NCBI GenBank assembly: GCA_022478985.1
Contig: JAKSZP010006724.1
Location: forward strand, 62,001 to 126,000
Source: Massospora cicadina
Taxonomy: Eukaryota; Entomophthoromycota; Entomophthoromycetes; Entomophthorales; Entomophthoraceae
Reading direction: 5' to 3'
DNA: 64,000 bases
Below the pieces are notes generated by a model, which saw only the letters and a program-made list of their open reading frames with translations, was not told where the DNA came from and made no database searches. The position numbers were made by a program, and so were the translations under genes. Below are positions 55,783 to 64,000 of this stretch, one piece after another. The stretch's first letter is position 1, and each line of letters begins with the position of its first letter.

Positions 55783-56150
55783 TAACAATGAATGCATTAA
55801 TTGACACAGGAGCTTCAGGTAATCTCTATAGATCTTAATATGGTTCAAGTACAGAACTAGTGGTTATAATATTGGCTTCCATCATGAGCTCTAGGGTAGT
55901 AACGGTCACCCTTAACTTATGCAAGCTGTTGCCCTTTTCAGCCCATGGTCATCAGTTTCATGCCAATTCTTGGCAATTTTGGACCTACTCTATTCCATTA
56001 TACTTGGCTTAGGATGGTGTCACCAACAATCAGTTACAAATAACCTTTAACGAAATATTCTCGCCTTCATGTTCTTCTACCATTTTACAAAACTCCCCTG
56101 CTCCCAACATTAGCAAAAAGGAACGCTTTGGAGGACACCGTGAAATAAAC
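55783..56150 (+). pseudogene. Element C protease
   Basis: TMNALIDTGASGNLY (55,786-55,830) is an intact retroviral-type DTGA active-site box. YSIILGLGWCHQQ (about 55,990-56,030) is the C-terminal I-L-G-x-x-W segment of such proteases. Stops and a shift lie between the two. This is the only protease in the window with both its catalytic box and local frame preserved, in an otherwise badly decayed element. Confidence 0.65.
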
Positions 56151-56199
56151 AAACTTAAGCTCAGTAACCAATCTGCCCATGATGACTTCAATACTCAAA

Positions 56200-57540
56200 C
56201 CCTACAAAGAGATTTTTGACATAGACAAGGCAAACCATTTGCCACCTCACTCTGAGTTTGACATTGATTTCCGCTTGACGGTGGATCTCATCAAGACCAA
56301 TTTCTCAATTTAAACGCATACTGCTAATGAGGTAAGGCCTTATTAAGTTGGTTTGGTGTGATGATTAATAAGGGATGGATAGTAAAAAAAACTCTCCAGT
56401 GTAATCTTACATGGTATTTACAAAAAACTCAAAGGTACCCTGTGGCCTTGTTGGATAATGGCCACTTAAACAACGTCAAAGTGCCTGGTATGTACCCACT
56501 TTCACTTGAGGCCACAATTTACCCAACCGATTGCCAAGTCAAAAGTGACAATTTATCTATTAATTGCATTTTACTTGGATAAGTAAAATAAGGACAATAA
56601 TGGCTGATTAATTTTAAACCTGCCATGGCATATACCAGTTTAGGATCATGATTTTTGGGATTAAAAACGCCCCCACCAGTTTTTAAAGGGTCTTTGACCA
56701 TGCGCTATCTGTCCTCCGCATTATATGTGCAGTGTCATATATCAATGACATCTTGGTCCACTACCTGACACTGGAACAGAAAAATAGTCTTAGTTGCAGT
56801 GGATGACGCCTTAAAATGAGAAGGCCTGCATGCAAACCCTAAAAAATTTGAATTCCTAAAGAAAAAGTCAATACATTGTAAAATTGGTACATAAGGATGG
56901 CAAGCCATCACAATCTCAAACTGGAGGCTATAAGGACGCGGGCAAAGCCCACCATCTAGCAACTGAGAAGCTGTTTTCTGGGATTTTTCACCTTCTTCAA
57001 AAATTTTCCAGCGATTTTGAAACTGGCTACCCCCTTCCAACCCCTAAATGGCAAAAATACGCCGTTTTCCTGGTCATAAGAATGCCAGCGGGCTTTTGAG
57101 GCCATCAAAGAGGTTTTTACCTTGGCGTCAGTATTGCAGCATGCTGATTAAATAAATCACTCATTGTAACATGCAATGCCTCCAGTACAGCTGTGGGGGC
57201 AGTACTGCTACAGGAACATGCTGGCCACAAATACCTGGTGTCATACTTTTTCAGAAAGTTCGCTGGAGCTGAATGATCATGGCCAATATACAACAAAGAA
57301 CTGGCTGCTGTAGCATGAGCATTATGTACTGAAGATAATTGATGCAGGGAGCAAAGCACACGGTGACTGTGTGCGCAGACCACAAATTGCTCATATATTA
57401 TTGCAAACTGCAGAATTTAGCACGAAAGCAAACCAGAATGTACCACAACCTCCTTAATTTCAATTTCAGAATGGGTCCATTAAAGGGCTAACACACCTAT
57501 TTATAGATACTAAACAGGTGCCTGTTTGCTGGATTTGATC
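56200..57540 (+). pseudogene. Element C RT and RNase H relic
   Basis: Traces only. RT: HSEFDIDFRLTVDLIK-type lead-in (about 56,250), PVALLDNGHLNNVKVPGMYP (about 56,438-56,497) as the DYRxLN segment, FLGLKTPPPVFKGSL for the xxGLxNAPxxFQ segment, and the second catalytic box SYINDILVH (YINDI for YxDDI, about 56,738). EGLHANPKKFEFLKKK follows. RNase H: the segment VTVCADHKLLIYYCKLQ holds the ADH form of the TDH motif (about 57,365-57,415). More than ten interruptions. Confidence 0.6.
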
Positions 57541-58220
57541 CCGAGGATGGACTTAAGATAGTTAAGGTGATTCCTCAGAAAAAGTATTGCCTGTGTCACT
57601 AGCGGAAACAGCAATAATCACCGCAATCACAGCCCTTATAACAGCCAAAAACATACCACTTAAGCCAACAGCTGAAACCGCTTTCAACCCCATAGACTTT
57701 GCGCATCAAGGTACCTCTAAAGCAATCTCAATGACCAACGCTAAAGGTTCCCTCCTGGATGCCCTATTGGATGCACAATCAAGAACCCCCAAAGGACAAA
57801 TCCTAGTGGACAAGTTATAGGTGAAGAAAAGCCATTGGTTAGTACTCACAAAAGATAAGAGTGATTTACTTCTGTTATTGCATATGGGTACCTAAAATTT
57901 GCTCAAGAGTCATAAAAAACATCATGATCCGCCACCAATGAGGCACCCAGGAGTCAAGAATACCATTAACCTGATAAAGAGAGCATATGACTGGAATGAA
58001 CTGACAAAGGATGTGTGAGCCTGGATAGAGCGTTTCCTGACCTGTGCATGAGCCAAATATGATAGGACAGGGAAAAACGGGCTGTTTCATCCAAAGCAAC
58101 AGGCAGGTGACCAAGGACATTGGTATCAATAGACTTTATTGTTAGCTTACCAACCTCAAAGGGGGTTGGCGCAATCATGGTGTTAGTGGACATATTCATA
58201 AATATGCCCTGTTCATACCA

Positions 58221-58237
58221 TTTATGACTACAATCAC
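58221..58237 (+). repeat. 17-bp target-site duplication (left), K fragment
   Basis: TTTATGACTACAATCAC; partner TTTATAACTACAATCAC at 58,390-58,406. Confidence 0.8.
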
Positions 58238-58389
58238 TTTTTAGCACTAGTGGTGCTCAACCCAAAAGGGGAATCCGCCACGCATCTTTATATGCAAATG
58301 GGCCAAAAAAAGGGATTATTAAAAATAATAAAAAAAATCCTAATATGGCACCTCAGCTAACTGCTTAGGAAGCCACATAAGAATGTGAG
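58238..58389 (-). mobile_element. 152-bp 5'-truncated copy of retroposon K
   Basis: Aligns with the left (3') end of K, 60,071-about 60,215: TTTTAGCACTAGTGG against TTTTAGCATTAGTGG, then ACCCAAAAGGGG, CCGCCACGCAT, GCAAATGGGCC and ATTATTAAAAATAA. Same left end, shorter right end: the expected result of aborted reverse transcription from the 3' end. Flanked by a 17-bp duplication with one mismatch. Confidence 0.8.
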
Positions 58390-58406
58390 TTTATAACTAC
58401 AATCAC
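58390..58406 (+). repeat. 17-bp target-site duplication (right), K fragment
   Basis: TTTATAACTACAATCAC. Confidence 0.8.
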
Positions 58407-59432
58407 ATCGTAAGGTATGGCCCGCTTATATTGTGATCCATGTCTTTACTATGTTCAGTATACTGCAAAGTACAACTTTGTGATAGAGGGCCACTGTTTG
58501 CCTCAAATTTTCGAGACGCTATATTTAAAGCACAACACATCAAACCATGCCATTTGTCAGCATATCACGCCCAGTCCATTATACAAACAGAGAGAACTAA
58601 TAAGTTATCTGAGCAACACATTTGGGGTTATTCCACCACTGCTCAAGACACATGGGCAGGAGACCTGGCCTTAGCACAGTTATTTTATAACAACTCAGTA
58701 AATGCTTCTACAGGGAAGTCACCATTTTACGCCAACTTGGAGTACAACCCCACCTTCAAAATTGGTCCCCAGATATGTACAAGCATTCTCGCAGCATACA
58801 ATTTCGTGACACACTTCCAGAAGATATACCAACAAGTGCAGAAGCAGCTAATGAAAGTTTCACAGTATGCCAAGCGGTTTGCACATCATAAATGCAAAGA
58901 AGCTCTGGGATATTAGTTAGGCGATATGGAGATGATGGACACTATGAACCTCAACCTTAAAGAGCCAAGTCACAAACTGGTCTTTAAGAGAAAAGGGCCA
59001 ATTCCCATCAGCAAAGTTTTGAACAATGGTTCATTCCATGTGGAGCTACCATCTCACTGGAAAATTTGCAAGTTATCTCACACTTCGGCGCTTTCACCCT
59101 TCAAGGGCAAAAAGCTTACTGAATCTGAACCAATACTGATAGAAGGAGCACCTTAGTTCAAGGTGGAGGTGATCCTGGCCTAAAGAAAAAATTTGGGGGA
59201 GCTTACTAACTGATGGCATGAGAAGGGTACCCTGCCTATGACAATAGTTGGATTCTGGCCTCAGATTGTAACAATTGCCGCAATTTAATTAAAAGCTTCC
59301 ACACTTAAAATCCTGCCACCCCCAGCGCCCACAGTTATCAAACCCCTGACCATTGCAGCCATCAAACTTCCTCTACAACTTATGAATTATGCTCTTGTAC
59401 GCGATCCATAAGGTGAAGTACCCTGTCCTTTT

Positions 59433-59441
59433 AAGAAAGGG
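59433..59441 (+). other. Polypurine tract of element C
   Basis: AAGAAAGGG, then TGA and the 3' LTR. Confidence 0.5.
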
Positions 59442-60053
59442 TGATGTAAAGTCCCTTCTGCACCTATCAGCTTAGACTGGATGATTCACCCCTTCCAATT
59501 AAGGAAGGGGAAGAGATTTTGACATTTACACTGGAAATTTGATAGCAGATTTGGGACACACCCTTAATAAACATTAGATTTCTGGTGCCCCCCTCATATT
59601 GACTTTACAATTGGTGAAAAGCGGGAAAGTTCAGTTCCGCCAAGAAGTTTAATTCAGCTAAGAATTACATTAAGAAAATTGAAAGGATCTGTTAAAATCT
59701 GCTAAAATTGAGCGGGCTGAAGCTGAATCCCTGGCAGGGCCACAAGTATCAATATTGATCCAATTGAACCCTTAAATGCCAAAAAAAACTTTTTATAAAT
59801 ATTGTGAGAAATTTAAAAATGCTTGAACCCCCAATGAACAAGTAAAGTTTGGCAGCATAAACCACAAAATTGGTGAACTGCAATATGAAATATTTAAAAT
59901 TGTGCAAAGGTCCTGGGTTTTCTGAAGAAGATTCACACGTCCTAAAACCAGAAATTTTCTTTAATTCTTACTCCTCAATTCTTTAAGTTATAGAAAACTA
60001 ACGCTTTGATAATGTTAGAGTGCGGGTATTTTGTTATATTATTAATACATAAT

Positions 60054-60070
60054 AATTCCACCCAAAATAC
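60054..60070 (+). repeat. Target-site duplication (left), retroposon K
   Basis: AATTCCACCCAAAATAC; partner AATTCCACCCAAAAATAC at 61,964-61,981 (one extra A). Confidence 0.85.
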
Positions 60071-60370
60071 TCTTTTAGCATTAGTGGTTCATAACCCAAA
60101 AGGGGGAGCCGCCACGCATAATTATTTGCAAATGGGCCAAACAAAGGGATTATTAAAAATAAAAAATACCTAATATGGCACTTCAGCTAACAGCCTAGGA
60201 AGCCATATCAGAAGTAGGAAGGTTTAGGAAAACTTTTGTCCGGCGTCTTCTTTAGCTGGCAGGCCATGGCGGACAGCATTGGGGTGGGAGCATCAGCGAC
60301 ATGTGGCATAAGGAGGTTAATTGTGGGTTTTCTTAGGTAATGAGCTAGCGGTGTCCATTGACTCAACATA

Positions 60371-61510
60371 TTAAGCATGTTTTAGCTCAGCAAAAGTGAT
60401 GAGAGCAGGCACACAAGTGAAAGACTTGATTTTGCCGGTGGGTTTTAGGATAATTGAGGTCAAAAAGTGAAGTTTTTGCTGCATCAATGCAAGCGCAGCT
60501 CGCACCAAAAGCAAGCTCCTCAATTTTGTACTTTGCATCTTCCTCAAAATCATGGGGAAGATTGTGGATGGAAATACCCTCAACAAGGGGCTTCATCGCC
60601 ACATGGAGTTGCTGGTGAAGTAGGGTTTTGGAAGGGGCATCTGCAGCCTTAATTGCCATTTACTATTATTTTCATAGATAGGGAAACCATTTTTGGGTGA
60701 AAATAGTGGGGCCACAATTTAAGAAGCAACAAAAAACTTCTCCAAAGCAAAATCCTGTTTTATGTGGTACATCTATTCATCCTCTTTAAACCAGTCAAGA
60801 ACCTCAAATGGATTGTATTCAGCCAGCACTGGGCCAGCCACTGGAATTGGGGCAGTGGCAGGAGTTGATTGGCCATGTGCTGTTGACCACAGCAGCTCAG
60901 CTGAAACTGGTTCAGCCACGAACCTAGGATTTCATAATCCGGTCTTAATCTAATTAAAATTTCTAAAAATTTTGTTTTGATTGGCTGCTGCTTTTGGAGC
61001 AGTGCCAAATTGCACCAAGGTTGGGGCGGGAGGATCAAGCCCCATTAAAAAATTGGGGTAAAACGGCCGTGGGCCTGACGCCTGAGGAATGAGTGGCAGA
61101 AGTGGCGGAAGTGGAAACTGTGGGGCACTTGCACTTTGAGTGGTCAAGCTCAGAGCACAAGGGGTAAATGGCATGGCCGTCTTTGTTATGCATTCAGAAT
61201 GGGTGATCAGGGGTAGATCTGATCACAGTGTGGGGGGGAATCATGAGATGGGTATCATGATGAAATGGGTAGATCATTGCAAAGGCGTGAGGTCTGGACA
61301 GATGATCCACCCCATTTGGAACCACAAACTGCAAAATGGGGTCTGCACCGTAAATGGAAAACCCTCCATAAATTGTGGAGGAGGCGTTCAGGAGAGAGGT
61401 GGGAGGGCAACCCAGCAAACTGGACCACCAAAGTGGCCTCTATCTGGGAGCCAGGTTTGAATGGTGGGAATGGGGATTTTTTTAAGAAATGATTTGCAGC
61501 TTGGCTGCTG
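60371..61510 (-). pseudogene. Retroposon K ORF, unidentified
   Basis: Order on the minus strand: KIPIPTIQTWLPDRGHFGGP; YGGFSIYGADPILQFVVPNG (open frame 61,418-61,194); a Cys-containing AIYPLCSELDHSKCKC (about 61,170-61,125); a Pro-rich linker SAPQFPLPPLLPLIPQASG (about 61,120-61,065); NPFEVLDWFKEDE (about 60,810-60,775); then the open frame 60,659-60,387 with HVAMKPLVEGISIHNLPHDF and YKIEELAFGASCACIDAAKT. All but the linker have counterparts in I. Frames change at least four times. Function unknown; the layout (Cys motif, linker, helical end) could suit a Gag- or ORF1-like RNA-binding protein, but that is a guess. Confidence 0.5.
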
Positions 61511-61737
61511 GCACTGCATCAGCTTACAAAATAGAAACTGAGATAAAAGTACCCTTAGGGGCAGAAGTCAATAAAGCTGGCAGGTTTAAAAACTACCTTG
61601 GCTATCTCGATGATGGCCATGCTCACGTGTGGGAAGAGATTCCCATATCTGACCTGGAGCCCAAAATGCAAATTGCTCCATGGGAGCACAAAAGGGCTCT
61701 GGAGCACCGCCTGGGAGCTTGTGAGGTGGTGTGCTAA
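61489..61737 (+). other. Open frame of 82 codons in K, opposite strand
   Basis: Reads KIETEIKVPLGAEVNKAGRF and YLGYLDDGHAHVWEEIPISD on the plus strand, and looks protein-like. It lies near the 5' end of K, antisense to it, where K's own strand is full of stops. No counterpart could be recognised in retroposon I. Could be a remnant of another gene captured by K or chance. Confidence 0.25.
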
Positions 61738-61963
61738 GTCCCAAGGGGGGATATAACGCCCAGTAGCATTGGAAGGGCTAGCAGAGCCAACCCAGGTGCG
61801 CTTTGGTGGCAGCCAAAAGATGCCAGATGGTGGTGCACCACCACCCCAATCTGGGCAGCAGGCATCAATTGCATCAACATTGGTAAGCTTTGGATCAATT
61901 GAGTTATCTTTTTTTTGAAAAAATCTGAATTTGGCTTTGATTTAGTTAATGAAGCAAAAGAGA

Positions 61964-61981
61964 AATTCCACCCAAAAATAC
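61964..61981 (+). repeat. Target-site duplication (right), retroposon K
   Basis: AATTCCACCCAAAAATAC. Confidence 0.85.
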
Positions 61982-62634
61982 TTTAAAAGGTTAATTTTTA
62001 TAAAAGTCTGGTTGCCTCAAAGAAACTACCTCAACTAATGAAAGGCCCACGATCATTAGTTTCAGTGATGGTCATTGCCATCTCATTAGTGATACATAAT
62101 TAGCTTCCCTTAGTAAAGAAAACCTCAGGAATCATCCCTAGGAGTATTGCATACTTCAATTGACCTAGGAAATAAATATTAAGACCATAAAGCCGAGCAA
62201 AATTACCAATATTTAACTCTAATCCGCTGAAATTATGAAGAAAAAGATAATAATCTGGTGAATGCACCCCTGGGGAACACTATTGGGATCAAAACTGAAA
62301 AGACAATTGTCATCCCTACTTTCAAATGTATGTTAAGATGAGTCAGTAATCCAAACTGAATATATACTCTGTGTGGATGAAACTGTCTCCCCAACCCAAA
62401 TTAACAAGCCAGCCATTGATGCTTGAGACTTGGTCCATATCGTTACTGGCACTCAGCCTAGTTTACGTGACAAGAATGATATTTATTAATCTATCTTCCA
62501 ACAACTATCTCCCCATGGATCTCATTTAAGAAATATCAAGGTGGCAATGCCATGTGGACTGTGGATGCTGTTATGCGTATTGAAGTACCCTCAATGGGAT
62601 CCAAGTCTTTCCTTGTCACATTGACTGTCTGACA

Positions 62635-62639
62635 ATAAT
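62635..62639 (+). repeat. Target-site duplication (right), element C
   Basis: ATAAT; decayed partner ACACT at 39,815-39,819. Confidence 0.4.
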
Positions 62640-62858
62640 AAAGCATTAATCATATTCTTCAATGCTGTTTACTATGATGGGATAGGAAATATAGAGGATC
62701 TTTTCACTTAGCTTGTAATAAGATGCATAATAAGAAACTTAATGAACTTATATCTCTTTATTGTAGAGCTAATGTCTTCATACACCTTCCTTTATTTTCT
62801 CATATAAAGTGACTAACCTGTGCAGATGTATATTGACGCCTAAGCATTAATTAAAATG
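62640..62858 (+). repeat. 3' LTR of element G, last part
   Basis: Aligns with 17,045-17,266: shared ATGTCTTCATACA(G/C)-, CCTTTATTTT-, CATATAAA- and ACCTGTGCAG-TGTATATTGAC-like words. It is the far end of the LTR begun at 39,343. Confidence 0.75.
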
Positions 62859-62863
62859 ATAGA
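62859..62863 (+). repeat. 5-bp target-site duplication (right), element G
   Basis: ATAGA, as at 16,551-16,555. Confidence 0.75.
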
Positions 62864-64000
62864 TTTATAGGAAAGATGCAATACACCAGTTTCTATGTGT
62901 AGACTTGTCCTTAAAGGTATGTTTAAAATAAATATTTCCAATCTTTAGAAAACTTGTACTCTAAGAGTTTCAACTTTCAGTACTTTTGATATGTGCGTCA
63001 CTCTGCTCAATTTGTAGATTGAATTGACAAACTTGATCTAGTTGAAGATTGAGATGTTGCTCCATTTTCGTTAGAGTAAGCCTTGGTGTGACATCCAAAA
63101 GATTTATTTATCTTTCAAGAGTGATCTTATAGCTCTCCAGGCTCTTGACGAGGATGTCCAAATTCATTTTTCTGTTGAAAAGAATATGAGTGGTAAATTT
63201 GTAAAAAGATTCTTTTTCCTATGATACTAAAACGTATTAGTTCAAGTCCTCCAAACTCTTGATATTCATGGCTTTGAGGAGGCTTATCCGTTTTGGATTT
63301 CAATACTTCTGTGAGAGTGTTCCAGTGTTTCTCAGCTTAATTGAGGCGACATTAGATCTGATTAATGTCTATCCAACTGGATGACTTGCTCCATATTTCA
63401 CTTTCTAACTTGTTGAGTAACTTAATAAAAGAAAAAGCAGACACCTAAGCTGTATGGGAAGACAGATCCTATTCAACATGGGTGCTTGGGCAACGAGGTT
63501 CTAGGTAATAACTAAGCCTCTGAGGTTTGTTGGGCTTTTAGCTTATCAATTTAATATAGGGCAAGCTCTTGTCTAGAATCAAGAAGATTGATCTACCCCT
63601 CCTTTATACAACGGCTGTAAAATTTTGGTCCGCCATATCATCAAGGGATTTAGGATCTTGATAGAAATGAATGCAATCTAAATTTTAAAGTAGTTTTTGG
63701 GTTCTTACTTTATATTCTGTATTGTCTTTTTTTGAGGAGTTCCATAGTTTGCTCCACATACTTGATGACTCCAGAATCAATACACTTCTATTTGATTAGA
63801 AAGTTGGATAATTTAGGGCTGATTTGCTATAATTAAACGATGTATATCCCCCATACCTTGTGATGTTGGATTACATATATGTTTGTGGGCCATCTGTAAG
63901 GCCCCTTGGGTACTAATATGATGATGAAGTTCCTTGTTATGGACCCCTAGTAAATTCACTTATGACAGCGCTGGGTGTACAGATTGCATGATAAAACAAG
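62864..64000. other. Terminal region without clear gene
   Basis: AT-rich. No frame over 60 codons. The minus strand between about 63,660 and 63,050 gives some protein-like words (KLLNKLESEIW, AEKHWNTLTEVLKSK, HEYQEFGGLELIRFS) between stops, perhaps a very old retrotransposon gag, but I cannot assign it. Confidence 0.4.

Larger units (their letters stand above)
57880..59432 (+). pseudogene. Element C integrase relic, interrupted by a K fragment
   Basis: Zinc domain: HDPPPMRHPGVKNTINLIKR (two His) and FLTCA, with the last Cys lost to TGA (57,920-58,060). Core start DFIVSLPTSKGVGAIMVLVD with the first Asp (about 58,130-58,190). The K fragment at 58,238-58,389 interrupts it. Then CDRGPLFASNF with the second Asp, SAYHAQSIIQTERTNKLS with the glutamate, and LAQLFYNNSVNASTGKSPFY (58,460-58,730). 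C-terminal part: HKLVFKRKGPIPISKVLNNG and SFHVELPSHWKICKLSHTSA (58,970-59,090). No chromodomain seen. Confidence 0.7.
60071..61963 (-). mobile_element. Retroposon K: RT-less, LINE-type, 1.9 kb
   Basis: 1,893 bp with a 17/18-bp duplication, no LTR and no inverted repeats. On the minus strand it has one degraded ORF and a 3' tail of about 150 bp ending in CTAAAAGA. The tail is shared with the 152-bp truncated copy at 58,238, and the ORF with retroposon I. No RT, endonuclease or integrase motif was found, so it would need enzymes in trans, for instance from the LINE family at 1-9,030, whose duplications have the same length (inference). Confidence 0.7.
39820..62634 (+). mobile_element. Element C: oldest Ty3/Gypsy element, in the 3' LTR of G
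   Basis: Own sequence: LTR pieces 39,820-40,064, 52,104-52,556 and 53,703-54,294 (5' LTR, about 1.27 kb in total), coding 54,295-59,432, LTR pieces 59,445-60,070 and 61,982-62,634 (3' LTR, about 1.28 kb). The equal lengths of the two reassembled LTRs are an independent check on the nesting. Coding order gag, protease, RT, RNase H, integrase is barely readable. It hosts I, chromovirus-2, J, two solo LTRs, K and a K fragment. Confidence 0.75.
59445..62634 (+). repeat. 3' LTR of element C, interrupted by retroposon K
   Basis: TGTAAAGTCCCTTCTGCACC to TGTCTGACA. Own pieces 59,445-60,070 and 61,982-62,634, together 1,279 bp; the reassembled 5' LTR gives about 1,274 bp. Confidence 0.75.
16556..62858 (+). 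mobile_element. Element G: outermost Ty3/Gypsy element, RT-less, carrying all nested insertions
   Basis: Span 46.3 kb; without E and C about 3.9 kb remains. Own pieces: 16,556-19,255 (5' LTR, primer site, gag, protease), 38,800-39,819 (dUTPase-like domain, polypurine tract, most of the 3' LTR) and 62,640-62,858 (end of the 3' LTR). The last piece aligns with the final 200 bp of the 5' LTR (both contain GACCTGTGCAG-like and TGTATATTGAC sequences), which proves that everything from 39,820 to 62,634 sits inside the 3' LTR. No RT, RNase H or integrase is found between the dUTPase-like domain and the 3' LTR, so G is a deletion derivative or a non-autonomous gag-protease element. Confidence 0.75.

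Noticed and set aside
58238..58389. tRNA-derived SINE (weak A-box-like TAGCACTAGTGG)
   Set aside because: Its whole length matches the 3' end of retroposon K, so it is a truncated K copy.
62045..62640. Repeat of 53,695-54,300 taken as an independent dispersed repeat
   Set aside because: Both are parts of the two LTRs of element C, each separated from the rest by an insertion.
1..64000. Bacterial or phage features: CRISPR, operons, integrons
   Set aside because: No array of direct repeats with spacers, no long prokaryotic-type reading frames; content is eukaryotic retrotransposons.

Overview
The window is a eukaryotic transposon graveyard. I find no intact host gene, no tRNA or rRNA and no CRISPR array. 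Almost every base from 1 to about 9,030 and from 10,348 to 62,858 can be assigned to non-LTR or LTR retrotransposons inserted into one another. A fungal genome, plausibly a repeat-rich basidiomycete such as a rust, fits best: there is a chromodomain Ty3/Gypsy element (chromovirus), Ty3/Gypsy elements with a dUTPase-like domain after the protease, and a LINE with a zinc-knuckle ORF1. This is an inference from element types; no host marker is visible.

Left part (1-9,030, minus strand): two copies of one LINE family. LINE-B (728-5,997) sits inside LINE-A (1-727 plus 5,998-9,030) and is flanked by a perfect 17-bp target-site duplication. Then comes 1.3 kb without genes (9,031-10,342). Chromovirus-1 (10,348-16,309, plus strand) follows, complete with both LTRs and a 5-bp duplication AAAAT, but dead at several catalytic residues.

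Centre and right (16,556-62,858): one outer element, G, spans 46 kb because other elements are nested in it. In its protease region lies element E (minus, 19,256-38,794, duplication GTCTG). E holds D (plus, 21,805-27,691, duplication ACCCC) and F (plus, 29,200-36,842, duplication ATACT). In G's 3' LTR lies the old element C (39,820-62,634). C's 5' LTR is broken by retroposon I (40,065-52,103) and by a solo F-type LTR (52,557-53,702). I is itself broken by chromovirus-2 (40,419-50,556), which carries insertion J in its 5' LTR (40,622-43,814) and a solo LTR in its RNase H region (46,705-47,599). C's 3' LTR holds retroposon K (60,071-61,963), and its integrase region holds a 152-bp fragment of K. 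Depth reaches five levels: G > C > I > chromovirus-2 > J.

I and K (1,896 and 1,893 bp of own sequence, opposite orientations) are two copies of one family with LINE-like 16-18 bp duplications, one degraded ORF and no reverse transcriptase. I do not recognise the protein. Other points of interest are an ORF in the LTR U3 of the chromoviruses that looks selected at protein level, an antisense ORF between integrase and 3' LTR in F, and a dUTPase-like domain in D, E and G whose active-site motifs are altered. The terminal 1.1 kb (62,864-64,000) has no clear gene. Element letters are local names. Boundaries come from aligning LTR pairs and duplications by eye and may be off by a few bases where the elements are degraded.
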